Assembly (NCBI RefSeq): GCF_000382265.1 | Contig: NZ_KB907985.1 | Coordinates: 1-64,000, forward strand | Source of the DNA: Yoonia vestfoldensis DSM 16212 | Lineage (GTDB): Bacteria > Pseudomonadota > Alphaproteobacteria > Rhodobacterales > Rhodobacteraceae | Direction: 5' to 3' | Length of the DNA: 64,000 nucleotides | Part shown: one piece after another, positions 7,981 to 16,066 of the stretch | Numbering within the stretch: the stretch's first letter is position 1 | Layout: each line of letters opens with the position of its first letter | The notes under the pieces: model-generated | Seen by the model: the letters and a program-made list of their open reading frames with translations, nothing else | The model's database searches: none | What the model was told of the DNA's origin: nothing | Program-made: the position numbers and the translations under genes

Positions 7981-9798
7981 ATGACCTGTGGCATGCTTCT
8001 TGTCATGAACCATGCTGCGGACCCCTGTTTTGACGTGATTGTTGTTGGCTCTGGCGCGGCAGGGCTGACCGCCGCATTGACGGCTGCGGACAACGGGCTT
8101 TCGGTCGTGGTTCTTGAGGCTGACAATCTGATGGGCGGGGCCACGGCCTTGTCCGAGGGGATGATATGGGTGCCCAACAACGACGAGGCGCGCAATCTGC
8201 CGGATGCGCCGGACCCAGACGAAGAGGCCGAAGCCGCCGCCGCCTATCTGCGGGCGAATGCCGGCAATCACGTCGATCAGGCCAGGCTGCGCAGCTATAT
8301 CGCCGGCGCGCCGGCGGCGCTGAGCTTTGTCGCCCAAGCGGCCGGTCTGCATTTCAAGCTGAACCGCTACTCGCGCGATTATTATCCTGATGCGCCCGGC
8401 GCGACTGTCGGCAGGCGCGCTCTCAATCCGTTGCCGGTGACAATGCGGTCGATGGACAGGGCATTGTTCGCCCGAATTCGCCCGCCCCTTGGGACGATGA
8501 TGCTTTTCGGCGGGCTGAGCATCGCCAGTCAGGACGCGCCCGACTATCTGAGCATCCTGCTCAGCCCAAAGGCGGCGCTGCGGGTCGCCCGCCATGTTGC
8601 ATATTATGCCCTCGACCGGATCGGCGGTTGGCCGCGCGGCACCAGATTGGCCAACGGCAACGGCATCGTTGCCCGGCTGGCGCAGGCCATCGTCGCGCGG
8701 CAGGGGCAAATCAGAACGGGTTGGGCGGTGTCGTCGCTTACCCTGCACAATGGAAAAGTCATCGGTGTAGCCGGTCCGCAGGGTCGTCTGCTCGCCCGCG
8801 TCGGCGTGATCCTTGCCACCGGCGGGCTGAACGCGAGCAGGGCCGCGCGAACCGACCTTTTGGGCGCGGCGCCCCATGTCGCCATCCCGGCCGCGGTGAA
8901 CGTCATGACGCTCGCTCATCTGGTCGGTCCCGCGGGTGCCGAGATCGTTACCTCAGTCTCTCAGCCGGTGCTGTGGGCACCCGCGTCTGTCGTGCCGCCG
9001 TCACTGGCACGGTCGGGGCCATGGCCGCATTTCGGGGATCGGGCAAAGCCCGGCGTGATCTGCGTGGCGCCGGATGGCAAGCGTTTTGCAAATGAGGCGC
9101 AGGTTTATCATGATTTCGTTCCTGCCATGATGGCGGCGACAGCCGATGCCGCAAACGGCCCGCATTGCTGGATCATCGCGGATCACAGATCGTTGCGGCG
9201 GTACGGGTTGGGGCCGATTGGTCCGGTGCCGGTGCGCCTTGGACCCTACATCCGATGCGGCTATCTCAAATGCGGGCGAACCCCGGAAGACCTCGCCAGG
9301 GCGATTGATGTCCCGGCCGATGTGCTCGCGCAGACCGTCGCCCGCTTCAACGCATTGGCGCAGGCTGGCAAGGATACCGATTTCGGACGAGGCGACAGTC
9401 CTTATGACCGCAGCAACGGCGATCCGGGGGATGGGCCCAATCCGACATTGGGGCCACTGCAATCAGGGCCATTCTATGCAATCCGCATGGTTCCCGGCGA
9501 CATAGGCGGCTTTGTCGGGGTTGCGACGGACGACAGAGCGCGTGTGCTGACGTCCGCTGGCGTACCCGTCGGCGGCCTTTGGGCTGCCGGGTCAGCGGCA
9601 ACGCCGCTGACGGGCGGCACGTATCCCGCTGCCGGGCTGACAATCGGCCAAGCCATGACGTTCGGCTATCTTGCGGCGCTTGACGCGGTCGACAGAACGA
9701 CGCAAAGGCAGGCCGCCGAATGGTACCTGTCGCGGGGTTCAGTCACGATCTGTTCGCGGGGCGCCGCGTTGTCATCAGCGGTGCGGCCGGGGGAATAG
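7981..9798 (+). CDS. FAD-dependent 3-ketosteroid-dehydrogenase-like oxidoreductase
   Basis: A 605-residue flavoprotein. The N-terminal dinucleotide fold (DVIVVGSGAAGLTAALTAA, about residues 18-36) is followed by GGATALSEGMIWVPNN, which resembles the KstD/fumarate-reductase flavoprotein group. Near the C-terminus the TYPAAGLTIGQAMTFGYLAA block keeps the Tyr-x3-Gly pair that in 3-ketosteroid delta-1-dehydrogenase holds the substrate keto group. A 1,2-dehydrogenation of a cyclic ketone is therefore plausible, but the substrate is not known. ATGs at 7981, 7993 and 8005 are all possible starts, none with a clear ribosome site; 8005 best fits family N-termini. The 3' end overlaps the next SDR gene by 79 bp. 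No signal peptide, so cytoplasmic. Confidence 0.82.
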   Translation: MTCGMLLVMNHAADPCFDVIVVGSGAAGLTAALTAADNGLSVVVLEADNLMGGATALSEGMIWVPNNDEARNLPDAPDPDEEAEAAAAYLRANAGNHVDQARLRSYIAGAPAALSFVAQAAGLHFKLNRYSRDYYPDAPGATVGRRALNPLPVTMRSMDRALFARIRPPLGTMMLFGGLSIASQDAPDYLSILLSPKAALRVARHVAYYALDRIGGWPRGTRLANGNGIVARLAQAIVARQGQIRTGWAVSSLTLHNGKVIGVAGPQGRLLARVGVILATGGLNASRAARTDLLGAAPHVAIPAAVNVMTLAHLVGPAGAEIVTSVSQPVLWAPASVVPPSLARSGPWPHFGDRAKPGVICVAPDGKRFANEAQVYHDFVPAMMAATADAANGPHCWIIADHRSLRRYGLGPIGPVPVRLGPYIRCGYLKCGRTPEDLARAIDVPADVLAQTVARFNALAQAGKDTDFGRGDSPYDRSNGDPGDGPNPTLGPLQSGPFYAIRMVPGDIGGFVGVATDDRARVLTSAGVPVGGLWAAGSAATPLTGGTYPAAGLTIGQAMTFGYLAALDAVDRTTQRQAAEWYLSRGSVTICSRGAALSSAVRPGE

Positions 9799-10454
9799 GC
9801 CGTGATGTCGTCGCCGCTTTCGAAGCCTGTGGCGCAACCGTGGAGCAAATCGACCTTGCCGATGCTTTCGCCGCGGTTTCGCCGCAGCACCGCCAATACA
9901 ATTGCGATCTGACGGACAGAGCGGCGCTTGCCGATCTCGCAGACCATCTTGTCGCACAAGGTCCGATTGCCGCGTTGGTCAATTGTGCGGGTGTTTTCGT
10001 CAGAAAAGCGATGGACGACCCCGCCGCGATGTTAACTTGGGATCGCACGATCGCGATCAATCTGACCGCGCCTTTCATGTTGACCCGCGCTTTGCTGCCC
10101 AGCCTGACAGGCGGGGCGATCGTGAACATCACGTCGGTGCGGGCCGATACATCCGCCGAACTGGCGGCGGCATATACCGCGTCCAAAGGCGGGCTTGCCG
10201 CATTGACCCTTGCGATGGCCGACGAACTGGCGGCTCTTGGTATCCGCGCGAATGCGATCGCACTAGGAGAGGTCGGCACCGCGATGGGCCGGACCGATCC
10301 CGCGATTTCGCAAAAGCTGTTCGCACGTACCCCGATCAAGCGCATGGCGCGGCCCGCCGAAGTCGCCGCCGCCTGCGTCTTTCTTGCTTCCCCACTCGCC
10401 AGCTTCATCACCGGCGCGACGCTTCGTGTCGATGGAGGTTTTCTGGCTGTCTGA
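9720..10454 (+). CDS. SDR-family NAD(P)-dependent oxidoreductase (first of operon)
   Basis: A 244-residue classical short-chain dehydrogenase. It has the cofactor motif GAAGGIG (about residues 21-27), LVNCAG in the NNAG position, the catalytic Ser in NITSVRAD, and Tyr-x3-Lys in YTASKGGLAALTLAMADEL. The C-terminal VFLASPLASFITGATLRVDGG is also typical. The acidic residue after beta-2 (QIDLADAF) favours NAD. The reaction is oxidation of an alcohol or reduction of a ketone. The start ATG 9720 lies inside the upstream flavoprotein gene (79-bp overlap), suggesting tight co-expression. Substrate unknown; probably works on the same compound as its neighbours. Confidence 0.87.
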   Translation: MVPVAGFSHDLFAGRRVVISGAAGGIGRDVVAAFEACGATVEQIDLADAFAAVSPQHRQYNCDLTDRAALADLADHLVAQGPIAALVNCAGVFVRKAMDDPAAMLTWDRTIAINLTAPFMLTRALLPSLTGGAIVNITSVRADTSAELAAAYTASKGGLAALTLAMADELAALGIRANAIALGEVGTAMGRTDPAISQKLFARTPIKRMARPAEVAAACVFLASPLASFITGATLRVDGGFLAV

Positions 10455-10468
10455 ACGACCCCTGAAAA

Positions 10469-10491
10469 GCCGCCGGATCAAAAAAGGCGGC
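10469..10491 (+). other. Intercistronic stem-loop upstream of the binding-protein gene
   Basis: GCCGCC (10469-10474) pairs with GGCGGC (10486-10491) around an A-rich loop of 11 nt, in the 63-bp gap between the SDR gene and the ABC binding-protein gene. No T-run follows on the plus strand, so it is not an ordinary terminator. Hairpins in this position can stabilise the downstream mRNA and raise binding-protein yield, but this is inference. Confidence 0.4.
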
Positions 10492-10517
10492 ACAAACCTG
10501 AAACAACGGAGGACATC

Positions 10518-11327
10518 ATGAACAGACGCTTTTTCGGACTAGCCCTGGCAACCGTCGTCGGGCTGAGTGCAATGACACAGGCCGCCATCGCCAGATCACT
10601 CGAGGACATCCTGTCCAGCGGTGTCTTGCGCGTGGGCACCTATGCCGACCAACCCCCGATGGCAGCGCTCAATGACGCGGGAGAGTATGAAGGCTTTGAC
10701 ATCGATGTGGCGAACCACATCGCCGAGATCATGCAGGTCGAGCTCGAGATCGTGCCGCTGACAACGGCGCAGCGCATACCGTTCCTGCAATCAGGCCAGA
10801 TTGACATATCGCTGGGCGCGCTGACCCGCACACCCGCCCGCGCCTTGCTGGTGGACTACACGATCCCGCTGCATTCGGAATCCGTGCTGGTGCTGACCAC
10901 AGAGGAGAATGCGATCGAGACATGGCGCGATCTGGATGCTGCGGACCAAACGCTGGCATCGGGCCGCGGCTATTGGACGACGGATATGGTCAGGGCCGAA
11001 CTGCCCAATGCGCAACAGGATCTTTATGATGGCCCCGCCGATCAGGTCCGCGCCGTCGCACAGGGCCGCGCGACGGCCATCGTCGACATCATCGACACGA
11101 TGATGGTCTTTACCGAACAATACCCGGACGTGAATTGGCGTGTCATTGAATCAGAGATCTATTCCGCATGGTGTGCCATCGGCGTTCCGCGCGGCGAAGA
11201 AGGCTTGAAGAATTTTCTCAACGTCGTGATCCATGATATGCATACTTCTGGCAAGACGCAGGAATTCTGGACGACTTGGTATGGTGCCCCCAATCCCAAG
11301 CCGGTCCCGCTTGACCCCGTGTTCTGA
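10518..11327 (+). CDS. Polar amino-acid-type ABC transporter substrate-binding protein
   Basis: A 269-residue periplasmic binding protein of the bacterial family 3 (SBP_bac_3). A signal peptide (MNRRFFGLALATVVGLSAM, cleavage near AIA-RS, residue 25-26) is followed by the family opening VLRVGTYADQPPMAALNDAG, then YEGFDIDVANHIAEIM and DISLGALTRTPARALLVDYT. Family members bind amino acids, opines or related polar compounds. GGAGG at 10508-10512 is a strong ribosome site. Two permease genes and an ATPase gene follow. The location among oxidoreductases suggests a non-standard ligand, perhaps a cyclic or carboxylated metabolite, rather than a common amino acid. Confidence 0.9.
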   Translation: MNRRFFGLALATVVGLSAMTQAAIARSLEDILSSGVLRVGTYADQPPMAALNDAGEYEGFDIDVANHIAEIMQVELEIVPLTTAQRIPFLQSGQIDISLGALTRTPARALLVDYTIPLHSESVLVLTTEENAIETWRDLDAADQTLASGRGYWTTDMVRAELPNAQQDLYDGPADQVRAVAQGRATAIVDIIDTMMVFTEQYPDVNWRVIESEIYSAWCAIGVPRGEEGLKNFLNVVIHDMHTSGKTQEFWTTWYGAPNPKPVPLDPVF

Positions 11328-11381
11328 TGCCAGAGGGCGGGGCACCCGTTGCCCCGTCCACCCTGATCGAAAGCACCCTCG

Positions 11382-12056
11382 ATGACCTACAGTCTGCAGT
11401 TCGGCCAGATCATGCGCGACATCCCCTATATTCTGGGCGGGGCATGGCCGACCCTCTGGCTGACGTTCGTCATCTTCTTCGCCGCCGCCGCCCTTGGGCT
11501 GTTTATTGCGCTGGTGCGGTTGCGCGGGGGGCCTGTCACATCACGGCTTGCGGGCCTTTGGGTGACGCTGACCACAAATTCACCGCTGTTCGTGATCCTG
11601 TTCTTTCTTTTCAACGGTTTGCCCAACTGCGGCATCCTCCTGAGCCCGATTGCCGCGACATTGATCGCGTTTATCGCGATTTCCTCTGGCTATCTTGCCG
11701 AAATCCAGCGCGGTGGTATCCAGTCGGTGCGCCAGTCCGAACTTGATGCCGCCGAAACGCTGGGCATGTCGCGCTGGCAAACCGTCCGCCATGTCATCGC
11801 ACGGCATGTGATCAAGACGGTCTCTCCGGCGCTGTCGAACTTTTTCATCTTTACGATGCTGGGGACATCCATGGCGTCACTGGTCGGTGTCAATGAACTG
11901 ACAGGCCGCGCGATCGAGGTGACATCGCGCACCTTCAGGTCGATTGAGGTCTTCAGCATTGTCGCAATCGCTTATGTCGTCCTGTCACTTGCGGCGAGCA
12001 TGGCGCTGGCGCTTGTGGGGCGGATGTTGTTTCGCGTCAGGATGCGGGTGGTGTGA
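11382..12056 (+). CDS. Amino-acid-type ABC transporter permease (HisM/GlnP family), first subunit
   Basis: A 224-residue inner-membrane protein of the HEQRo/HisMQ permease family. It has a hydrophobic N-terminal helix (PTLWLTFVIFFAAAALGLFI), the ATPase-docking loop QSELDAAETLGMSRWQTVRH, and two or three further helices. It starts at MTYSLQFGQI, 54 bp after the binding-protein gene. The stop overlaps the next permease gene by one base if the ATG at 12056 is used, so the two subunits form a heterodimer and are probably co-translated. Length is usual. Confidence 0.9.
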   Translation: MTYSLQFGQIMRDIPYILGGAWPTLWLTFVIFFAAAALGLFIALVRLRGGPVTSRLAGLWVTLTTNSPLFVILFFLFNGLPNCGILLSPIAATLIAFIAISSGYLAEIQRGGIQSVRQSELDAAETLGMSRWQTVRHVIARHVIKTVSPALSNFFIFTMLGTSMASLVGVNELTGRAIEVTSRTFRSIEVFSIVAIAYVVLSLAASMALALVGRMLFRVRMRVV

Positions 12057-12739
12057 TGATCGATGGTCTCGAAGCTTTGGTGAAGCCCAGCACGCTGATG
12101 TTCCTGCTGCGTGGTGCCGGGATGACCCTGTTGCTGACGGCTATCGGCTGTTCTGTGGGCCTGCTGGCGGGGTTCGTCCTCGCCTATGTCCGCACCGGGT
12201 CCGGCTGGGTTTTCGCACCTTTGCGATGGGCGGCCACGCTGTTTGTCGAGGTTTTCCGCCGCATTCCGTTTCTTGTGACGCTGTTTCTTGTGCTCTATGC
12301 CGCGCAGATGGTTGTGCCACGCGCATCGCTGTTCTGGGTCGCGGTCACCGCGATCTGCCTGATGTCCAGCGCCTACATGGCCGAGATCATGCGCGCCGGA
12401 TTGCAAAGCGTGCCGCGCGCGCAACTGGACGCGGCCATCGTGTTGAACTTTTCGCGCTGGCAACTGACGCGCATGGTCGTGCTGCCGCAGGCCTGGAAGG
12501 TCATCCTGCCATCGGCCATCGCCTATATCGTGATGTTCGTGAAGGACACCGCGCTGGCCAGTCAGGCCGGCGTATTTGAACTGATGTTCGCAGGCAAGGC
12601 GCTGGCAAATCGCGGGATCGACCCGTTCGTTGTCTTTGGCGCCGTATTGTTGGCCTATTTCGCCATCTCCTGGCCCTTGGCCCGGTTCGGCCGCTACCTG
12701 GAGGTGCGGTTGTCGCGCCCCGTCACTGGAGGAAAATGA
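12056..12739 (+). CDS. Amino-acid-type ABC transporter permease (HisQ/GlnP family), second subunit
   Basis: A 227-residue inner-membrane permease. The helix GMTLLLTAIGCSVGLLAGFV and the loop RAQLDAAIVLNFSRWQLTRM (EAA docking motif) place it in the HisQ/GlnP family. The start is ATG 12056 (TGATG overlap with the upstream stop); a GTG three bases earlier is also in frame. The stop overlaps the start of the EthD-type gene by 4 bp. It completes the channel with the first permease. Confidence 0.9.
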   Translation: MIDGLEALVKPSTLMFLLRGAGMTLLLTAIGCSVGLLAGFVLAYVRTGSGWVFAPLRWAATLFVEVFRRIPFLVTLFLVLYAAQMVVPRASLFWVAVTAICLMSSAYMAEIMRAGLQSVPRAQLDAAIVLNFSRWQLTRMVVLPQAWKVILPSAIAYIVMFVKDTALASQAGVFELMFAGKALANRGIDPFVVFGAVLLAYFAISWPLARFGRYLEVRLSRPVTGGK

Positions 12740-13077
12740 TGATCAAGGTCATGTGGTTTCTGAAACGCGCCCCGCATCTGACGCAGGCCGAATTTGCCGA
12801 TTGGTGGCTGAACAGGCACGCGCCCGACATTATCGCCGACCAGTCGCCGCATCTGAAACGCTATGTCGTCGACATCCGCGCTGATGATGACAGCGCTTTG
12901 GCGGGCAAGCCTGCGACAGAACCCGACTGGGACGGGATCGCCGAACAATGGTTCGAGGATGAGGCCGGCTATAACGCTGTCTATGGTCGCAGCGACCGTC
13001 CGACACGCGCCGATACGCTAGCCAATACGTCGGCGTTTCAGCGCATGGTCGTGCATGAATACGAACAGGAACTGTAA
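12736..13077 (+). CDS. EthD-domain (ferredoxin-like fold) small protein
   Basis: A 113-residue protein with the EthD pattern: a beta strand followed by RAPHLTQAEFADWWLNRHAP (the usual K/R-x-P-x-t-xx-eF-xxyW-xxxHxP), then a second half with GIAEQWFEDEAGYNAVYG. EthD-like proteins are dimeric alpha+beta barrel proteins linked to ether or polyketide breakdown and often act as small oxygenase-, isomerase- or lyase-type enzymes or chaperones. It is sandwiched between permease and ATPase genes with a 4-bp overlap upstream and 3 bp downstream, which is unusual for a transporter operon and suggests it acts on the imported compound. Exact role unknown. Confidence 0.78.
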   Translation: MMIKVMWFLKRAPHLTQAEFADWWLNRHAPDIIADQSPHLKRYVVDIRADDDSALAGKPATEPDWDGIAEQWFEDEAGYNAVYGRSDRPTRADTLANTSAFQRMVVHEYEQEL

Positions 13078-13080
13078 AGG

Positions 13081-13818
13081 ATGGCACATCTCGAGATCAC
13101 CGCGCTTGGCGCGTGTTATGGCAAGGTCGCGGTGCTCGACGATGTCAGCCTGTCGGTCGAACGGGGTGAGCTGGTGGGGATCGTTGGCCCGTCTGGGTCG
13201 GGCAAATCAACTCTGCTGCGCGCGCTCGTCGGGCTGGTTCCGCCAACCGCAGGCACGGTTGTGCTGGACGGCCATGCGGTCGACTACGCCAATGCGCTGT
13301 CCCTGCGGGCCATGCGTGACCAGACCGCGATCGTCTTTCAGCAATACAACTTTTTCCAGAACATGAACGTGCTTGAAAACCTGACCGTTGCCCCGGTCAA
13401 GATCAGAGGTCGCAACCGCAGCGAGACCGAAAAGGAAGCGCGTGCGCTGCTGGCCCGCGTCGGTCTTGCGGATAAGGAAAAGGCGTATCCCGACGAATTG
13501 TCCGGCGGTCAGCAACAGCGCGTGGCCATCGCGCGGGCGCTTGTCCTCAAGCCCGCGGTTGTGCTGCTCGATGAGGTGACGGCGGCGCTGGACCCCGAAT
13601 TGGTGCGCGATGTGATGGATGTGGTGCAGGACCTCGCGCGTGATGGGATCACCATGTTGCTGGTCAGCCATGAGATGGGTTTCATCCGCGAAGCGGCGCA
13701 CCGCGTCGTCATGATGGACGCAGGTCGGGTGGTCGAGGTCGGCCCACCCGCACAGATTTTCGGTGACGCGCAGCAGGAACGCACACGCGCGTTCATGTCG
13801 CGCATCATCCGGCACTAG
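13081..13818 (+). CDS. Amino-acid-type ABC transporter ATPase (GlnQ/HisP family)
   Basis: A 245-residue ATPase, usual size for GlnQ/HisP. Motifs: Walker A GPSGSGKSTLL, Q-loop FQQYNFF, signature ELSGGQQQRVAIARAL, Walker B VVLLDEVTAALDPE, H-loop LVSHEM. The NFFQNMNVLENL stretch is characteristic of polar amino-acid importers. It starts 3 bp after the EthD-type gene and ends 9 bp before the second SDR gene. Together with the binding protein and two permeases it makes a complete importer. Confidence 0.93.
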   Translation: MAHLEITALGACYGKVAVLDDVSLSVERGELVGIVGPSGSGKSTLLRALVGLVPPTAGTVVLDGHAVDYANALSLRAMRDQTAIVFQQYNFFQNMNVLENLTVAPVKIRGRNRSETEKEARALLARVGLADKEKAYPDELSGGQQQRVAIARALVLKPAVVLLDEVTAALDPELVRDVMDVVQDLARDGITMLLVSHEMGFIREAAHRVVMMDAGRVVEVGPPAQIFGDAQQERTRAFMSRIIRH

Positions 13819-13827
13819 GGGGTCGCG

Positions 13828-14571
13828 ATGCGTTTTTCGGGTAAGACAGTACTGATCGTCGGCGCGGCGTCGGGTCTGGGCGCGGCGGTGGCAGAGGCAT
13901 TCTCGGCGGAAGGCGCCACGCTCGTTCTGGTTGATCGCAACGCCGATATTGTCGATATCGCCGCCGCGCTGCCCGCAGCCTCTGGCATCATCGGAGATGC
14001 GACACAGCCTGCGACCGCCAGTGCCGCCATTGCCGGTGCTGCCCCCGATATTCTGTTTCACGCCGCTGGCATCGACCCGCTGTCCGCAAGCGATGTGCCG
14101 GGCACCAGCCTCGCGGATTGGAACACCATCCTTGCCGTCAATCTGACGTCGGCTTTCGTCTTTGCGCATACGGTCCTGCCGGGGATGATAGCGCGCCGCG
14201 CGGGCACGATCCTGTTCACCGCGTCGACCGCCGGGATCAAGCCAACCCCGCGCGAAGTGGCCTATGCCGTGTCAAAGGCCGGTCTGATCCAGTTGGCCCG
14301 TGCCATCGCGCTGGATCATGCGCGCGACGGGATTCGCGCCAATGCTCTCTGCCCCGGTTTTCTGGAATCGGTCATGGCCGATCGCAAGGCCGCCATGACC
14401 GCACACGACCGGGCAGAGCGGTCCATGAACGCCGCCGCCATCGTGCCGTTGCAACGTGAAGGCCGCTATGCCGAAATGGCGGCGCTGGCATTGACGCTTT
14501 GCGACGATGCGGTTTCAGGCTATGTGACCGGACAGGCGATCGTCGCGGACGGTGGGCTTCTTCTGACATGA
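13828..14571 (+). CDS. SDR-family NAD(P)-dependent oxidoreductase (second of operon)
   Basis: A 247-residue short-chain dehydrogenase: cofactor motif GAASGLG at about residue 12-18, aspartate after beta-2 (LVLVDRNAD) that favours NAD, catalytic Ser in LFTASTAGIKP, and Tyr-x3-Lys in YAVSKAGLIQLARAIALDHA. The NNAG position reads FHAAGID. It is distinct from the first SDR in the operon, so two successive alcohol/ketone steps, or two stereochemistries, are likely. Its stop overlaps the start of the GntR-type gene (ATGA). Substrate unknown. Confidence 0.88.
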   Translation: MRFSGKTVLIVGAASGLGAAVAEAFSAEGATLVLVDRNADIVDIAAALPAASGIIGDATQPATASAAIAGAAPDILFHAAGIDPLSASDVPGTSLADWNTILAVNLTSAFVFAHTVLPGMIARRAGTILFTASTAGIKPTPREVAYAVSKAGLIQLARAIALDHARDGIRANALCPGFLESVMADRKAAMTAHDRAERSMNAAAIVPLQREGRYAEMAALALTLCDDAVSGYVTGQAIVADGGLLLT

Positions 14572-15281
14572 TGGGGGACGGTGTGGCGAAAGATCAGACA
14601 TCGGGACGTAAACCGCGGGGGGGCAACGTCGACCTTGTCTATTCGGCACTGCGCGACGACATTCTCGAATTGCGCCGGGCGCCGGGCGAAGTTCTCGACG
14701 AGGCCGAAATAGCCAGCACGTTCGGCCTGTCCCGCTCGCCTGTCCGCGAGGCGATTGTCCGCCTGACCGCCGAAGGATTGGCGCAGGCGCTGAAAAACCG
14801 GGGCGCCGTCGTGTCGCGGCTCGATATCGAAGCGCTGCCAGCCTATTTCGACGCGCAGACGCTGTTGTTTCGCATGACCGCACGGCTGGCCGCGCAGAAC
14901 GGCGGGCCGGTCGCGGCGGCGCGGTTGAAGAAAATTCAGGACCGTCACGAGGCCATCGTCGCCGCACGCGATGCGAATGGCGTCATTCAGAACAATCGCC
15001 TGTTCCACCTGGAAATCGCCCTGATCGGCGGCAACCGCTGGTATCATGACTGGCTGGCCAGCATTCTGGATCAGGGGCAGCGGGTCATGCGGCTTTATGT
15101 GCGGCTTCATGCCGAGAATGTTCCGATGGATCAGTTGTCCTATCACCACGCGTTGATCGAGGCTGTGGTGAACCGGGATATCGACGCCGCCGACCAGGCA
15201 GCACTGGCCGATGCGCAGATCGTGCGCGATGAAATCTCGCGGCAGGTGTCGACGGGTTCAGGTGTCGGGCTGCCTGACTAG
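14568..15281 (+). CDS. GntR-family (FadR/FCD) transcriptional regulator
   Basis: About 237 residues. A winged-helix domain (VYSALRDDILELRRAPGEVL, then FGLSRSPVREAIVRLTAEGL) is joined to an FCD ligand domain (about residues 95-225) with the metal-site histidines in NNRLFHLEIALIGGN and SYHHALIEAVVNRD. The last FCD histidine, usually found in the C-terminal helix, is not obvious here (ALADAQIVRDEI). The ATG at 14568 overlaps the SDR stop; ATG 14571 is possible. As last gene of the operon it probably autoregulates the cluster in response to the imported compound, acting on the repeats near 7946-7977. Confidence 0.86.
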   Translation: MMGDGVAKDQTSGRKPRGGNVDLVYSALRDDILELRRAPGEVLDEAEIASTFGLSRSPVREAIVRLTAEGLAQALKNRGAVVSRLDIEALPAYFDAQTLLFRMTARLAAQNGGPVAAARLKKIQDRHEAIVAARDANGVIQNNRLFHLEIALIGGNRWYHDWLASILDQGQRVMRLYVRLHAENVPMDQLSYHHALIEAVVNRDIDAADQAALADAQIVRDEISRQVSTGSGVGLPD

Positions 15282-15304
15282 GCAGACCTACCGCCCCCCG
15301 CAGG

Positions 15305-16066
15305 TCAGGCGTCGGGTTCGCGCGCCCCTGTCATGAAGGCCACGGCATCCGACATCGTGTAATCGCCCGGCTTGATCACGCAAAGCCGCTTGCCCAGCCG
15401 GTGTATGTGAATACGGTCGGCCACTTCGAACACATGCGGCATGTTGTGGCTGATCAGGATGATCGGAATCCCGCGCGACCGCACGTCCAGGATCAGTTCC
15501 AGCACCTTGCGCGATTCCTTTACCCCCAGCGCGGCGGTCGGTTCGTCCAGAATGATCACCTTTGACCCAAAGGCCGCGGCCCGCGCCACAGCCACGCCTT
15601 GCCGCTGGCCACCCGACAGCGTTTCCACCGCCTGATTGATGTTCTGGATCGTCATCAGCCCCAGTTCGCTCAGCTTTTCGCGGGCGAGCTTTTCCATGCG
15701 TGACCGGTCAAGCTGGCGGAACACTTTGCCCATGATCCCCGGTTTGCGCAATTCGCGGCCCATGAACATGTTGTCCGCGATCGACAGGGCAGGGGACATG
15801 GCCAGCGTCTGATACACCGTCTCGATCCCTTCGCGGCGGGCATCGGTGGGCGAGGTGAACTGGACCTTGCGCCCCTCGAGCAGCACCTCGCCTTCGTCGG
15901 GTATGATGGCGCCGGACATCGCCTTGATCAGCGACGATTTGCCTGCGCCATTGTCGCCGATCACGGCCAGAATCTCGCCCGGATAAAGATCGAAATCGCA
16001 ATGGTCCAGCGCGGTGACGCGGCCATAGCGTTTGACGAGCCCGCGCCCTTGCAAAATGGGTTCCAT
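15305..16066 (-). CDS. frcA: Fructose-type sugar ABC transporter ATPase
   Basis: A 253-residue single-domain ATPase. Motifs: Walker A GDNGAGKSSLIKAMSGA, signature ETLSGGQRQGVAVARA, Walker B VIILDEPTAALG, H-loop ILISHNM. The Gln-Gly in the signature and the single ATPase domain fit FrcA of the rhizobial fructose importer, unlike the double-domain RbsA or XylG. ATG 16066 shares one base with the frcC stop; upstream in-frame codons lie in frcC. It ends 23 bp from the convergent GntR-type gene. A fructokinase gene (frcK), often next in rhizobia, is absent. Confidence 0.88.
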   Translation of the reverse strand: MEPILQGRGLVKRYGRVTALDHCDFDLYPGEILAVIGDNGAGKSSLIKAMSGAIIPDEGEVLLEGRKVQFTSPTDARREGIETVYQTLAMSPALSIADNMFMGRELRKPGIMGKVFRQLDRSRMEKLAREKLSELGLMTIQNINQAVETLSGGQRQGVAVARAAAFGSKVIILDEPTAALGVKESRKVLELILDVRSRGIPIILISHNMPHVFEVADRIHIHRLGKRLCVIKPGDYTMSDAVAFMTGAREPDA

